A stretch of 64,000 bases of DNA. It comes from Sequoia sempervirens. Its lineage: Eukaryota > Streptophyta > Pinopsida > Cupressales > Cupressaceae. Location of the stretch: contig VDFB02193867.1 in the NCBI GenBank assembly GCA_007258455.2, positions 528,520,657 to 528,584,656 on the forward strand, in the 5' to 3' direction. The notes under the pieces are model-generated. The model saw only the letters and a program-made list of their open reading frames with translations. It did not search any database and had not been told where the DNA came from. How positions within the stretch are numbered: position 1 is the first letter of the stretch; every line of letters starts with the position of its first letter. This document shows positions 47,395 through 59,389 of this stretch, piece after piece. The translations under genes and the position numbers were made by a program.

Positions 47395-48704
47395 TATTGC
47401 AAGAATGAAGGTGTTGTCATTGATTTCAACTAGTTAACTAGTAATCATCTAGTTGCTGTTGTCATTAATTTCATTGATGAAGGTTATTAGTTGTATATGT
47501 TGAAGATATTGAGAAAATTGTAATGGAAAAAGGTTGCAGTTATTCAATGGTTGCTTTGGGGTTTACTCTAGGATTTGATCCTATATTTTTGTGGTTTATA
47601 TATGATGATCATGGTTGTTGGAAATTGTTATATCCAAATTTTGGGTTTCTAGATCATTGTACAATGTGAGTTATGTTCACCAATTGTGAACTATTTTTTT
47701 TAGGGTATCTAGTTAAGGTCTAGGAGAAATGTAGTTGCTTTGGATTTCTTCTTGTTTGTTGTTTATGTCTTGTGGTTTTGGAGTTAAGTTGATATGATAA
47801 TGTTGAATATAATTTTGTTGTTTGGAAAGATTGGATCGTGTTAAGGGTTGCATGTGCTTAATTGTTCTATGTGTTTTACACTATTTTGGCCAACCTTATG
47901 TTAAACACTACTTGTGAAGTTCATGAAAAGTATTGGGACTTAATTGGGTCCTTATCAAGCATATGTTTGGGTTTCTCTCATTCTAATTCCACCCTAAATT
48001 TTTTTGGCACCAACCTAATTTGAATTTAAATGTTGAATGGTCGACTTTGGATATGTTTCAAAGTCAAAGATAGTATAAATACAAGATGAGATATTGGTGA
48101 AATGTGTACAAAGAGATAATGAAAATAAATAGAGCAAGATAGATGCGAAGTAGATGTGAAAAATTGTGTATGTGATGCGATTTTGGCAGATCAGTACAAA
48201 ATCTAATTGATGAGTTTTCAAATGTAGTGAGTTGAAGGTGTACTCTATCATTCATGCATGTCTGCAAGTGATTAAGTAAATCAAGGTGGAAATATCTATT
48301 GCATTGAGATTGTCTTCTCTCTAACATATCTCTTCTATCTTCTTTGTATTTGTGTGGCAATGAGCCCTCTGGGTGGTTAACCCTTGTTGGATAGTGAGTC
48401 CTGATCTAGACAATGAGCCTTGTTTTGGTAGTGAGCCTTCTCTGGCAGTGACCCTTTGTAATCAATTTTGATATTCTTTATATTGTGAGCTAATCCTCAC
48501 TAAGTTTTTTCTCTTATTAGTTTTTCCACGCAAATCTAGTGTTATTGTGTATGTGTGTTGTTTTTCAATTTTTTCCTTTGTACTTAATGATTAATAATTT
48601 TAGCAGAGTAAGGGATTTGTAATTGATCTGGTTTTCAGTGGAAGTTTTAAATTTTAAAATTTGTCACTACTGATTCACACCCCTCTCAGTTGTCTTATTC
48701 AACA
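47395..48704 (+). repeat. 5' LTR of the Copia element
   Basis: 1,310 bp, collinear with 53,136-54,434. Starts 'tattgcaagaatgaaggtgt' (TG to TA at the terminus) and ends 'tgtcttattcaaca'. An LTR TATA-like 'agtataaatacaag' lies near 48,070 and is repeated near 53,817 in the 3' LTR. Confidence 0.92.
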
Positions 48705-48706
48705 AT

Positions 48707-48718
48707 TGGTATCAGAGC
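48707..48718 (+). other. Primer-binding site, initiator Met tRNA
   Basis: TGGTATCAGAGC, two bases after the 5' LTR end. This is the standard plant Ty1/Copia PBS. Confidence 0.95.
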
Positions 48719-48762
48719 TTGGTTCCTTGGAAGAGAGCTTAATTACTTAAGGAAGGTCCAGG

Positions 48763-50184
48763 ATGCCAGGAAAGATCACATTTGAGTCTCCTAGGTTCGA
48801 TGGAACTAATTATGCTATTTGGAAAATACAGATGGAAGGATATCTAGAGTATTGTGGATATTAGGTTGAGAAAGCTTATAAGACTACTTACACTCCTCCT
48901 CCTAATGGTCCAAGTATAGCTGATGAAATCAAGGAACATGAAGCAAATGATAAGGTGAAGCTCATTTTGAAGAATAGTCTTTCACTTTTTGAGTTGATTA
49001 AAGTTCAAAATTTGAAAACCGCTAAAGAAGTCTGGGATGCTTTAGAAATGATACACGATGGAGATGAAAAGGTCAAAGAAGAAAAGTTGTAGAATTTGGA
49101 GGCGCAGTTTGAGGTCATGCATATTTATGAAGATGAGAACATTAAATCTTATGTATAGAGAGTGGATGAGTTGGAAGGAAAAATGCAAGGACTTGGTGCT
49201 ACAGTAGATGAATCTAGGATTGTAAAGAAGATTCTTAGAACTCTCCCCAATGCATATAGTGAAATGGTATCTACTATTGAAAAATATGTGAATTACAAGA
49301 CTTACTCTAAAGATTAGTTATTGGGAACTCTAACATCTTATGAGATGAGAAAATCAAATTTGAGAAATGGATCCAAATTAGAAACTGCTTTTAAGGATAC
49401 AAGAGTTGAAATTTCGAATGAAGAAAACCTTGATGAAGTAGAAGTTAACTTTGTGAGAAGGACGAAGAAAGGCTCCAGTAAGTATGAAGGTAAGTTACCC
49501 TTTAAATGCTTTAGTTGTGGAGGAATAGGTCATTATGCTTTGAGATGTCTAGAAAGAGCTAAGAGGAATAAACAAAAATTTAGCAAAGAAGAAAAAGGTA
49601 AAAAGATTAGCAAAGCATATTATGTGAATGAGGATGCTTGTATTTCTAATGATAAATCTGGTTATGGAAATTTTGATGAAAATGAATGCTTGTTCTTGGC
49701 TATAGAAGATGAACCTACTTTTGCTAATTTTGAAAGATAGGTGAAGGAATGCCCTCTAGAGAAAGATAAAGATAAAGATATTGTAATCTCTGCCCTACAT
49801 GCTAAAAAAGAAAAGAACTAATTGGTTGTTGATAGTGGCTATTCACATCACATGACCGATGATAAGAGTAAGTTCATTAAACTTGAAAAATATGATGGAG
49901 TCTTAGTTATGTTTGGAGATGATACTAGTGCTAAGATTTGTAGGATAGGTTCAATAAGTTTTGATGGAAAGCATAATACTGATGATGTCAACTATGTTAA
50001 GGGTTTAAGACATAATCTCTTGAGTGTTGGACAGATGTGTAGTAAGGGATATGATCTTCTATTTAAGGATGAGAGATCATGTGAAATCAAGAAAGGATCT
50101 AAAATAGTGATTGTTGTAGGAAAGAAGTCTAAAGGAAATATATATCAACTTAAGGGTGTTGATGGATGTTTGTTTATGAATTAG
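48763..50184 (+). pseudogene. Copia gag and protease region
   Basis: A single frame from ATG 48,763 reads gag ('FESPRFDGTNYAIWKIQMEG' near the start), a CX2CX4HX4C zinc knuckle (CFSCGGIGHYALRC, 49,507-49,548) and a protease with 'VVDSGYSHHMT' (49,825-49,857) and 'GLRHNLLSVGQM'. The frame holds seven stops: TAG at 48,862, 49,090, 49,156, 49,315, 49,738 and 50,182, and TAA at 49,819. At those I can compare with the family (for example 'SYV.RV', 'KN.(W)VVDSG') Gln is expected. The active-site motif has Tyr in place of the usual Ala/Cys after DSG. Confidence 0.85.
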
Positions 50185-50960
50185 ATTAATGAAAGTTGGT
50201 TATGGCACCAAAGAATGTGTCATATGAACTTTGATAACATGGCAAGGATCATTGTAGTGCAAACCGCGAGAGATTTGGAAAGCAAGCAATAATTTCAGAT
50301 CAAAGGAACAATCTACAATCAGACTACTGGATTTAATTCATATAGTTCTCTAGTCCCACAAGAGTGATAAGTCTACAAGGTGAAAGGTAATTTATTCTTT
50401 TAATTGATGATTACTCTAGGTATACATGGGTCACTTTTCTTAGAGAGAAATATGATGCATTAGCTAGATTCAAGATATTCAAAGCTATGGTAGAGAATGA
50501 AGTAAATTTGAGAATAAAATATTTGAGGTCTGATAGAGGTGGTGAATTCACCTCCCATGAGTTTAATATGTTTTGTTAAGTTCATGGAATAAAAAGATAG
50601 TTATCTACTCTAAGAATCCCTCATCAAAATGGAGTTGTTGAAAGGAAGAACATAACAATTCAAGAAGTTGCTAGATCAATGGCTACTGAAGCTAGTCTAT
50701 CGAAAGTTTATTGGAGAGAAGCTATTCACACTGTTGTTTATGTGTTCAATCAATTTTAAGCAAGAGCTAATATTACTAAGACCCCCTATGAGCTATAGTG
50801 TGAAATAATTCCTACTATTAAGTATTTAAGTTATTTGGAAGCAAATGTTATATCAGGTGGGATGAAGAAAATTTAGGGAAGTTTGATGCTAGAAGTGATG
50901 AAGGTATTTTCCTTGGATACTCTACTAGAAGCAAAGCTTACATATGTTTCAATAAAATAC
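50185..50960 (+). pseudogene. Copia integrase region, frameshifted
   Basis: Zinc-binding-domain start 'WLWHQRMCHMNFDNMA' (near 50,197) is followed by a frameshift, then the catalytic core: 'LIDDYSRYTWVTFLREKYDA' near 50,400, 'LRSDRGGEFTSHEF' near 50,525 and 'PHQNGVVERKN' near 50,622. These contain the three acidic residues of the DDE triad. In-frame TAA or TAG occur near 50,577, 50,597, 50,757 and 50,797. Confidence 0.85.
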
Positions 50961-50999
50961 TTAGAAAGATTGTAGAAAGCTCAAATTTCAAGGTGATGA

Positions 51000-52060
51000 A
51001 GCAATGAAGAATTCAATTGAAGTTGATGGATATTTGTCTAATGAACCTGATTGCATAAGAGCTACAGAAGTTATGGAAGAACAAGAGGGGGATGAACAAG
51101 AAATGTAGAATGAAGAAGAAGAAGCCTTGGTGGTGTCACCAAAGACACCTAAATATGTGTAGAAAAATCATTCAGAAAGTTAGATCATTGGAGATAAGAC
51201 AAAAGGAGTATTGACAAGAAGCATAGCTATTGCTGGTGAGATAAATCTTTGTTTACTCTTTGAGGTTGAACCAAAGACCATAAGTGAAGCATGTAAAGAT
51301 GAGTATTGGATGGAAGCTATGAAAGAAGAAATTATGTAGATTGAGAGGAGTCAAACTTGGGAATTGGTCCCTAGACCAATAGATGAACAAATAATTGGAT
51401 CAAAGTGGGTATTCATAAACAAGTTGAATGAGAATGGAGAAGTGGTTAGAAATAAAGCAAGGCTTGTGTGTAAAGGTTGCTCACAAGTAGTAGTTATATA
51501 TTTTTAGTAAAATTTTTCTTTTGTGGAAAGAATGGAAGCTATCAGGATGTTCTTAGCATTTGTTGCTCATAAAGATCTCAATCTCTATCAGATGGATGTT
51601 AAGTTTTCATTCTTGAATGGTGAGCTAGAAGAAGAGGTCTACATGGAACAACTAGAAGGATTTTAGTTATCAGATCAATTGGATATGGTTTGTAGAATGA
51701 AGAAAGCTTTGTATGGATTGAATCAAGCTCCTATATATTGGTATGCAAGGTTAGATAGGTATTTGATTCAACAAGGTTTCAACAAAGGTATGATAGATAG
51801 TAATCTATATTTTAAAATTGAAAATGACAAGATCTTGATAGTAGTTGTATATGTTGATGATATGGATGAAATTATAAAACTATGTGTAATATGTTTGATG
51901 AAGAAATGTAAAAAGAGTTTGAGATGTCCATGTTTGGTGAGATGAATTTCTTTCTTGGGCTACAAATCAATCAGATAGAGAAAGGGATTTTTATTTCACA
52001 ATCAAAGTATGTAGGAAAAATGTTGAAGAAGTTTGTGATGGATGGTTCCAAGTTAATGCA
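51000..52060 (+). pseudogene. Copia reverse transcriptase region, decayed
   Basis: Linker is Glu-rich (51,050-51,130), then 'GSKWVFINKLNENGEVV', 'LYQMDVKFSFLNGELEEEVY' and 'MKKALYGLNQAPIYWYARLD', with catalytic 'VVYVDDM' near 51,845. Stops near 51,107, 51,160, 51,180, 51,337, 51,508 and 51,664; a frame change follows 51,945. The aspartates of YVDD are present, but the enzyme cannot be translated in one piece. Confidence 0.87.
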
Positions 52061-52065
52061 CTCCT

Positions 52066-52800
52066 ATGGTGACTAGTTACAAATTAAGTAAAGATGATGA
52101 TTCACCCAAGGATGATAAAATAAAATATAGATCTATGATTGGTGGACTATTGTATTTGACTGCTACTAGATTAGATATCATGCATGCAACTTGTCTTGTG
52201 GCTAGATTTCAAGAAGTTCCTAAAGAAACACATGTTGTTGTTGTTAAGAGAATATTCAAATATTTGAATGGATCTCTAGATCATAGCTTGTGGTATCCTA
52301 GGGATACTGATTTTACACCAAGTGCTTATGCAGATGCAGATTGGGATGGCTATGTAGATGACAAAAAAAGTAAAAGTGGTGGTGCATTCTTTCTTGGTTG
52401 TAGATTGGTGGCTTGGTTGAGTAAAAAATAGGATTTGGTTTCCTTATCCACTGTTGAAGTTGAGTATATTACTGTAACATCTTGTTGTACACAAGTTTTG
52501 TGGATGAGACAAACATTTAAAGATATCAGAGTAATGTATGATGATCCTATTTCTATTTTCTATGATAATACAAGTGCAATTAAAATTTCAAAGAATTCAA
52601 TGATGCACTTGAGGATAAAGCATATATCTATTAGGTATCACTTTTGAGAGAGAAGTTTGTGGAGAATGAAGTAAAACTTGAGTACGTACCTACGAAGGAT
52701 CAAATTGCTGATATATTTACGAAGGCTCTTCCTAAAGATATTTTTGAGTATATATGGGAGAAGTTAAGGGTTATTGCCCCTCATTTCTTGAACTAGATGC
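52066..52800 (+). pseudogene. Copia RNase H region
   Basis: Two ORFs, 52,066-52,431 and 52,435-52,647, separated by one TAG where the family has Gln (WLSKK/Q-DS.SLST). They contain 'YRSMIGGLLYLTATRLDI', 'YADADWDGYVDDKKSKSGGA' and 'VSLSTVEVEYI', then after a frameshift 'DQIADIFTKALP' (near 52,700). These are the RNase H DADWAG, ST.EAEY and DI.TKAL motifs. Confidence 0.9.
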
Positions 52801-53121
52801 ATATGGAGATGCATCAGTCCAGTGGGTTTATGGATCTATCTTTCTTTTGGACTGATTTTTTGGTGGCTACCTCTCATGGGGAGTAGGTAGTGTCATGTGT
52901 TGTCATTGAAAGAGTATTATTGTTCTCACTGTCAAAGGGGAAATCAATGCAAAATATCTTTGTCCTTTGCCATTGATGTCAAAGGGGGAGGGGAGGAGAG
53001 ATAGATGTGAAAAAAAAGAGAATGTTTGCTAAGGGGGAGAAAGTAAAATCATGGAAAGTGTATTCAGAGACTTTGTTGTGTTGGCTTTGATGGTTTTTCA
53101 CATCATGTGTTGTCATCAATG

Positions 53122-53134
53122 AAAAAGGGGGAGA
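53122..53134 (+). other. Polypurine tract
   Basis: aaaaagggggaga, one base before the 3' LTR start at 53,136. Confidence 0.9.
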
Positions 53135-53135
53135 T

Positions 53136-54434
53136 TGTTACAAGAATGAAGGTGTTGTCATTGATGTCAAATAGTTAATTGGTTATCAATTGGTTGTTGT
53201 TGTCATTAATGTCATTGATGAAGGTTATTGGTTGTATATGTCAAGGATATTGAGAAAATTGTAAAGGAAAAAGTTTACAAGTATTCAATGGTTGCTCTGG
53301 ATTTTTCTTTGGGATTTGCTCATATGTTCGTGTGGTTTAGATATGATGATCATGGTTGTTGGAAGTTGTTGTATCCATATTTTGAGTTTCTAGATTGTTG
53401 TATAGTGTGAGTTATGAACTCACCAGTTGTGAACTGTGATTTTTAGGGTATCTAGCTAAGGTTTGGGAGAAATGTAGTTGCTCTAGATTTCTTCTTGTTC
53501 AAGTTTTATGTCTTGCAGTTTTGGAGTTAAGCTGATATGATCATTTTGAAGATAATTTTGTTGTCTAGAAAGAATGGATTGTGTTAAGGGTTGCATGTGC
53601 TTAATTGTTCTATGTGTTTTACACTGGTTCATCTGACCTTGTGTTAAACACTACTTACAAATTTCATGAAAAGTGTAACTGGAACTTAATTAGGTCCTTA
53701 TCAAGTGTGTGTTTGGGTTTCCCTCATTCTAATCCCACCCTTTAATGTTTTGGCACTGACCTAATTTAAATTTAAATGTTGTATGGCCGACTTTGGATAT
53801 GTTTCAAAGTTGAAGATAGTATAAATACAAGATGATATATTGGTGAAATGTGTACGAAGATATAATGCAAAGAAATAGAGCAAGATAGATGTGAATTAGA
53901 TGCGAAATAGTGCACATGTGATGCGAGTTTGGAAAATCAGTGTGACATCTAATTGCCAAGTTTCTGGATGTAGTGAGCTAAATGTGTACTCTATCATTCA
54001 TGCATGTCTGCAAGTGATTGAGTGAATTGTTGTGGAAATATCTATTGCATTGAGATTGTCTTCACTCTCTAACATATCTCTTCTATCTTCTTTGTATCTA
54101 TGCGGTAGTGATCCCTCTGGATGGTTAACCCTTGTTGGACAGTGATTCCTATTTTGGTAGTGAGCCGTCTCTGGTTGTGAGTCTTTTTAATTAGTTTTGA
54201 TATTTTTTATATCGTGAGCTAATCCTCACCATGGTTTTTCCCTTATTGGGTTTTCCACGTAAATCTGGTGTTATTGTGTATGTGTGATGTTTTTTAGTTT
54301 CTGCCTTCACACTTAATGATTAATCATTTTAGCAGAGTAAAGGATTTGTAATTGATCTAGTTTTCAATGGAATTTTTAAAGTTTAAAATTTTTCACAACT
54401 AATTCACCCCCACTCTTAGTTGTCTTGTTCAATA
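53136..54434 (+). repeat. 3' LTR of the Copia element
   Basis: 1,299 bp, collinear with the 5' LTR; starts TGTTACAAGAATGAAGG and ends 'cttgttcaata' (the CA terminus of the 5' copy is TA here). Followed by the target duplication GTAAA. Confidence 0.92.
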
Positions 54435-54439
54435 GTAAA

Positions 54440-55220
54440 GAGTGCTTACCCTCGATCAAGTAGAGGTAAAAACAATAAAAAAAATGATAAATTGACAAAT
54501 GTTGCAACTTACCACTTAGACTTTCTTTCCTTGATGGATTGAATTCATTGTACTCATCACCTTCAAGAAGAATTGATTGCTTGATTTGAAGTCCTATAAG
54601 TGTTAATACTGACAAAAAAAATAAATATAAAAAATGAATAAACTCACATGATGACTTGATGCATTGCAACATGAACCTTGACTAATCATAAATATTGTAA
54701 CATATACTAATTTTGCTTTTGACTTCTTTTTAGGATGCTCAATTATGATTTCAATTTCCTAATATTTTAAATGGTGAAAAATACTTATATTTATATGCAT
54801 TAATTTGTTTTCCCATAAAATTAATTGTCAAAAACAGTGAAATTGAATTTAAAATTTAAAATGTTAGAGTACCAATAAATAATATACTTAAATTGGAGCC
54901 AAAATAGGCTAGAAAAGGGAACTAGCACCCTAGACCAGACCTATTTTGGGGCTTTGTGTGTCATCAAATAAGTATTAAATATTAATTCCTAATTTAATTC
55001 TAATTTTCAAAGATGATTATAAAATGGGTAATTTTAGAGCATAATTAGGTACAATTGCATAGGGGGAGCTAAATCTAGTTTGAAATTTTCAAGGGTAAAA
55101 ATTTATGATGCTACAATATCATTTTATTTTAATCACTATTCTTATCTCTAGATGCACTTTGATTAAAAACACACACTCTCTTTCTTAAATTATCAATCCA
55201 TCTTGGTTGTTGTAGGTAGT
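54440..55220. other. Continuation of the pre-insertion sequence, no genes
   Basis: AT-rich; the 98-codon minus ORF here has no domain. The stretch may be the right half of LTR-like sequence F. It ends where minus-strand Copia sequence begins. Confidence 0.4.
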
Positions 55221-56090
55221 GATGAAGAAGAAGTTCAAGGAGGACCTATCTATGTGAAGAACTTAGCAAACTAAATATCATGGAAAAAATGAACCTCTGA
55301 TGTGTTAGAATCAAACAATTTGTATGCCTTCACATCATCACAATAGCCAACAAAAATGAAGCATTAACTCTTCTTATCTATTGCTTTATGTTGACCATCT
55401 AAAATGAATTCCCAAGCCTCACTACCAAATACTATGAAGAAGGATACATTAGGATTGTTATGAGACCAAGCCTCCTTAGAATTCATATTTCAAACTACCT
55501 TGCGAGGTATATGGTTCTAAATATAGTTTCCAAAATTGATAGCTTCAGTCCAAAAAGATGCATCCATGGACATAGATTAAATCATAAAATTGGCTCTCCC
55601 ATAAAGTCATGTTCTTTCTCTTGGCCACATAATTTTTTTAGGAGTGTGAGGAATTGTGTGATGATGAAGAATAGCATGATCACTACAAAAATCATGAAAT
55701 GCATAATTGAAATACTCCCCCCATTATTTGTGCATATCCATCAAAGAGAAAATTTGGACTACTCCAAAAATACTTTAAAGATCTTGAAGGTGGTGAGAAC
55801 ATCACTCTTGTACTTCAAAAAATAGACCCATGTGCATCATGAAAATAATTAATAAAAGTGATCACATATTTATCCCTTAAAAAAGAAAGAGTTGGAAATG
55901 ACATGAGATCACTATGAACCAACTCTAGGAGTGTGGTTGCATGTGTGGCTTGACCCATAAAAAAAAGGATCCAGATGTTTTCCCCAAGAACAAAATCTTG
56001 ACAAAATCCATCGGTGCAAGAAATCCTAGGAAGACAAACCACTAAGTTATATGTGTGCATCTGTTGAAGATATATATAGTTCAAGTGCCC
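55220..56090 (-). pseudogene. Copia integrase remnant, minus strand
   Basis: Minus reading of 56,084-55,815 contains 'ELVHSDLMSFPTLSFLRDKY' and 'VITFINYFHDAHG', the start of a Copia integrase core (HSDL...ITFIDD). The following minus sequence to about 55,400 reads 'FCSDHAILHHHTIPHTPKK' and later 'FGSEAWEFI', matching the integrase end and following linker. Frequent stops; His/Asn replace key residues. Confidence 0.7.
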
Positions 56091-56278
56091 AAACCTTTAA
56101 TGACAAATTTTTCTCACCGAACCAACATGAGCAATAAAGGAAGAACTTGATGAACACTCAAAGCCATTAAACCAAAATAAATGGTTCTTATTATATCAAC
56201 TATCCCCATAGCAACAACCTTCTCAGGATCATGTTACTATCAATTAGTAACATTATGTGGAGTAAACTCAATCAAATT

Positions 56279-57480
56279 TTAATCTCTAGAATGAAAATTT
56301 TGATATATGTAGAGTAAATTTATTAAAATATCAATGCAATCATCTAGAATATAAACAAAGCCTATTCCAAAATTTTGAATATGTGAAGAGTTCCCAACTA
56401 GAATATGAGGAGTATGAGTATGAGAAATGGAATCAAGGAGATCATGTAAATTGTTCATGTGATGTGAAGCATTAGAATCAAGAATCCAACTATTAGTAGA
56501 TGAATGAAAGGAACATGCTAAAAGAGCTTGCCCTTTGCCCATGGAAGAAGACTTAGGAACTAAAATATTATGTCTCCCCATAGATTCATCCAAAATATCT
56601 AGTCTCTTGAAACAACGAGACTCATTATGCCTAGTTTTTAAGAAAAAGAACAAGGCTCTCATTTATTTTTCTTAGACTTGGAAGAAGAATCTCTAGAGTT
56701 AGAAGAAGGAAGAGGAGTGGACTTTTGAGTATTCTTCTGCTTTAGTTTGGAGGGAGACTCACTACTTGAAGATGATTTTGTCTTAGGATTCTTCTTATTC
56801 TTTCCTTTACCTTTGGAAGATTGAGCTATTAGAGCTTTGTTCTTAGAACTAGGAAGTGCATCCATGTAAATAAACTTTTCCTACTCCTTGGTAAGATACT
56901 TATAAAACAACTCAAAAGTAGGCATCTAATAATCTTTCCCAATGGCATCCATAGTAGAATAGAAAGTAGAAGAAAGCACTTGATAAGGACCTCTCAACAT
57001 AGAAATAATCAAGAAGATACACGCTTCTTCATATTTATCATTCCCACATCCTTTCAATTGTGACAAAATCATTTTGAATTGTGCAAAGAAATCTTGAATA
57101 GTAGGAAATGCATCTAGAGAGAGCGATGTTAGATCTATGTCAAGATGCAATATTCTAAATTGATTGAATCGACCATAAAATTATTCAAGTTTGTCCCAAA
57201 CATCTTTAGGTGTTTTATAATCCACAATATGAAATAACAAATTATCATATACGCACAAGCATATGAGACCCTTTGCTTCATCTAACTTACTTCTATGAGT
57301 AAATTTTTCAAATTCCCTTGTGAATTTGGGTTGTTGAGAATCTAACATTTTCCATAAGACTTTATATTATAGCAATTGGGTCATTTTTTACTTTTGTATA
57401 TGATAGTTGTGTGGAGTGAGGAGCTCAATTTTCCTTAGATTGATCATGCTAAACAAAAGAACAACAAGATAAAGAAGACA
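56279..57480 (-). pseudogene. Copia gag and protease remnant, minus strand
   Basis: In minus order: gag piece 57,150-56,926 ('SLSLDAFPTIQDFFAQFKMI', 'LSQLKGCG', 'IISMLRGPY'), a Lys/Ser-rich linker (56,865-56,659), and a protease piece 56,662-56,279 with 'SWILDSNASHHMNN' and 'ILVGNSSHIQNFGIG'. These belong to a Copia lineage different from the complete element at 47.4 kb. The DSGAS active site reads DSNAS, so the protease is dead. Confidence 0.75.
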
Positions 57481-58815
57481 AATGGGCACTTAAATTATGC
57501 CTATTACCCACCCAAAATGTATTAAACCTATATTTGCAATGCCCCTAGAAAATTACAATGAATTTTTTTTGCAAGTTGTACAAGGGACAAGCTCAAATCA
57601 ATCATTTATAACACATGATGATTTTTGCGGTTTTTAGAAACATGACTTGTCAAATCAGAAAATAGATCTTACAAATAAATTCCTTGTGATTTTCTAAGCA
57701 ATTTAAAAAAAATCCAATTTTAACTTCGTATGCAAAAGTTATGTTGGTTGTAAGTAATAAACACAAATATACCTTCAGGCTAGTAGAAATCACAAGAAAT
57801 TAACAAAATTAGCAAAAGGAACTTGCACCACTATGAAGCTCATTGAACCAACTTTTTGTAGTCATCTCATTCACTAAAATCCAAAAACCGAAGCACAATT
57901 TGTGCAAGTTTAAAAAAAGGCCCAATTTGGCCTAGAGGGAGGGCCCTGGTGGGCCCTTGGGTGGTTCCATCGACAGTGATGGTCATTAGGCAGTAGGCGA
58001 GCAACAATGTGGCAATAGTTGGGCTAATTGTGGGCATAGTTTTTAAAAATTTATGTCATGGTTTATTAAACCACTAGCAGTTATCCCCCACTTGGTGGGT
58101 AGTGCCAACGATAATCATCTAGGCGCTTGCACCTTAGACATTGGTGTTAAATGCTTTGAGTACTATAGAAAACACTCAACAAGTGCTTTAAGTGCTATAA
58201 ACAATGCTTTGCATAAGTTCCTGTAATAAGGGAGCTGAGCACTTTTCTAAGCACTAAAATTTTATTTTATTTTTTTGAAAATTTTCACCTAATGCCTTAC
58301 TTGGGTGACTACGTAGGGGGGGCCATATGACTTCCTTGCAAAATTTTTTTCCTCAAAAATAAAATTTTCAAAATATAGGAAAGTTTTATATCAAAATTCA
58401 TGGAATCAACCCTCCAAATGCAATGAAAAGGTTCATTTGGGCCAAAATTGCATCTATAAAAATTTATTCTCCAAATTTGAGCTTCAAGACCTTTTTTGCC
58501 AATGTTGCAAATGGTGGAAAATTGAGTGAAACAAAAGAGAAATATGAATTTCTTGAGCCTATTGGATACAATAGGACAACAAAAAAATACTACCACTATA
58601 GTCAAAAGATTTACAATCACCATCTCACTAAAATACATACTTGCAATATAGGATCAATAGATCTTTGTAATTCATTTCTAATTATCTAGATCATATTGAA
58701 ACACAAGAGAAGAGAATAAATGAATTTATAATATCATAAAAGAAACTCAAATCACAATGAAAAATTTGATGGTATAGAATCTCTATGAAAAAGGATGACA
58801 CTTGCAAAATTCAAA
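57481..58815 (-). other. Leader region of the minus-strand Copia, or an insertion in it
   Basis: About 1.3 kb between the gag remnant and the PBS. It contains a palindromic-looking 'ttaagtgctataaacaatgc' area near 58,180 and an ORF-like + segment at 58,423-58,689, none recognisable. Longer than a typical Copia leader, so an insertion is possible. Confidence 0.35.
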
Positions 58816-58827
58816 GCTTTGATACCA
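58816..58827 (-). other. Primer-binding site of the minus-strand Copia
   Basis: Minus strand TGGTATCAAAGC, one difference from the standard Copia PBS. The LTR terminus TGTTGAAG abuts it directly at 58,828, so on the minus strand the LTR ends CAACA just before the PBS. Confidence 0.8.
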
Positions 58828-59385
58828 TGTTGAAGTAACAACCAAGATCTTCAATTTGCAACACCAAATAACATCCACATGCAAAAGAGAGAAGTAATAA
58901 TATAATATGATATTCCACCAAAAATGAATTATAATATGATACAAGATTCACAATATATAAAAATGATGTAAAATATGCAAGAGACGCTTTTCTTATAAAA
59001 GCAAGGTGAGAAATAGGATTAGAAAAGATCATTACAAGTGTCTTAATCCTGTCACATGAGACAACTAACTCATAACTACCTAGGATAAGATAAGATCTAG
59101 AAAAGATAATGAATACTTCTAGAATGAATCCTAGGACCTAAGTAAACTTAATATATGAATAATTCCCCTAAGTCCCCTAATAGGAATTAACTAGGTACAA
59201 GAATTTATTCACACCAATAGTGTTCACTATCCATTTTATAATAGATACAATGATATACTCTAGAACTTAGAAAATCTTAAATCTTAACAAAAGAAATCAA
59301 AATTTTGGTATCATATCCTAGGAGATTTTTTAGGACCATAAAAGTATTTCTCAAAATTACAAATAAAATTTTATTTACCTTTTTT
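58828..59385 (-). mobile_element. 5' LTR (approximate) of the minus-strand Copia
   Basis: Begins at the TGTTGAAGTAACA terminus beside the PBS and runs right into AT-rich noncoding sequence. The outer border is not identified; 59,385 is only where coding sequence of the next element begins. No matching 3' LTR was found on the left, so the element is truncated there. Confidence 0.4.
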
Positions 59386-59389
59386 GTTA

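Larger units (their letters stand above)
47395..54434 (+). mobile_element. Structurally complete Ty1/Copia LTR retrotransposon
   Basis: 7,040 bp with 5' LTR 47,395-48,704, PBS 48,707-48,718, broken gag-pol in Copia order (protease, integrase, reverse transcriptase, RNase H), polypurine tract 53,122-53,134 and 3' LTR 53,136-54,434. Perfect 5-bp target duplications GTAAA flank it (47,390-47,394 and 54,435-54,439). The 3' LTR starts TG; the 5' LTR start is mutated to TA. The LTRs differ visibly (roughly 15% over the first 280 bp, counted by eye), so the insertion is old. It is not autonomous now. Confidence 0.93.

Noticed and set aside
48763..52431. Reassigned genetic code (UAG as glutamine)
   Set aside because: In-frame TAG codons at Gln positions invite this, but the PAD4-like gene ends at TAG, the element also has frameshifts and TAA stops, and C-to-T decay explains the pattern.
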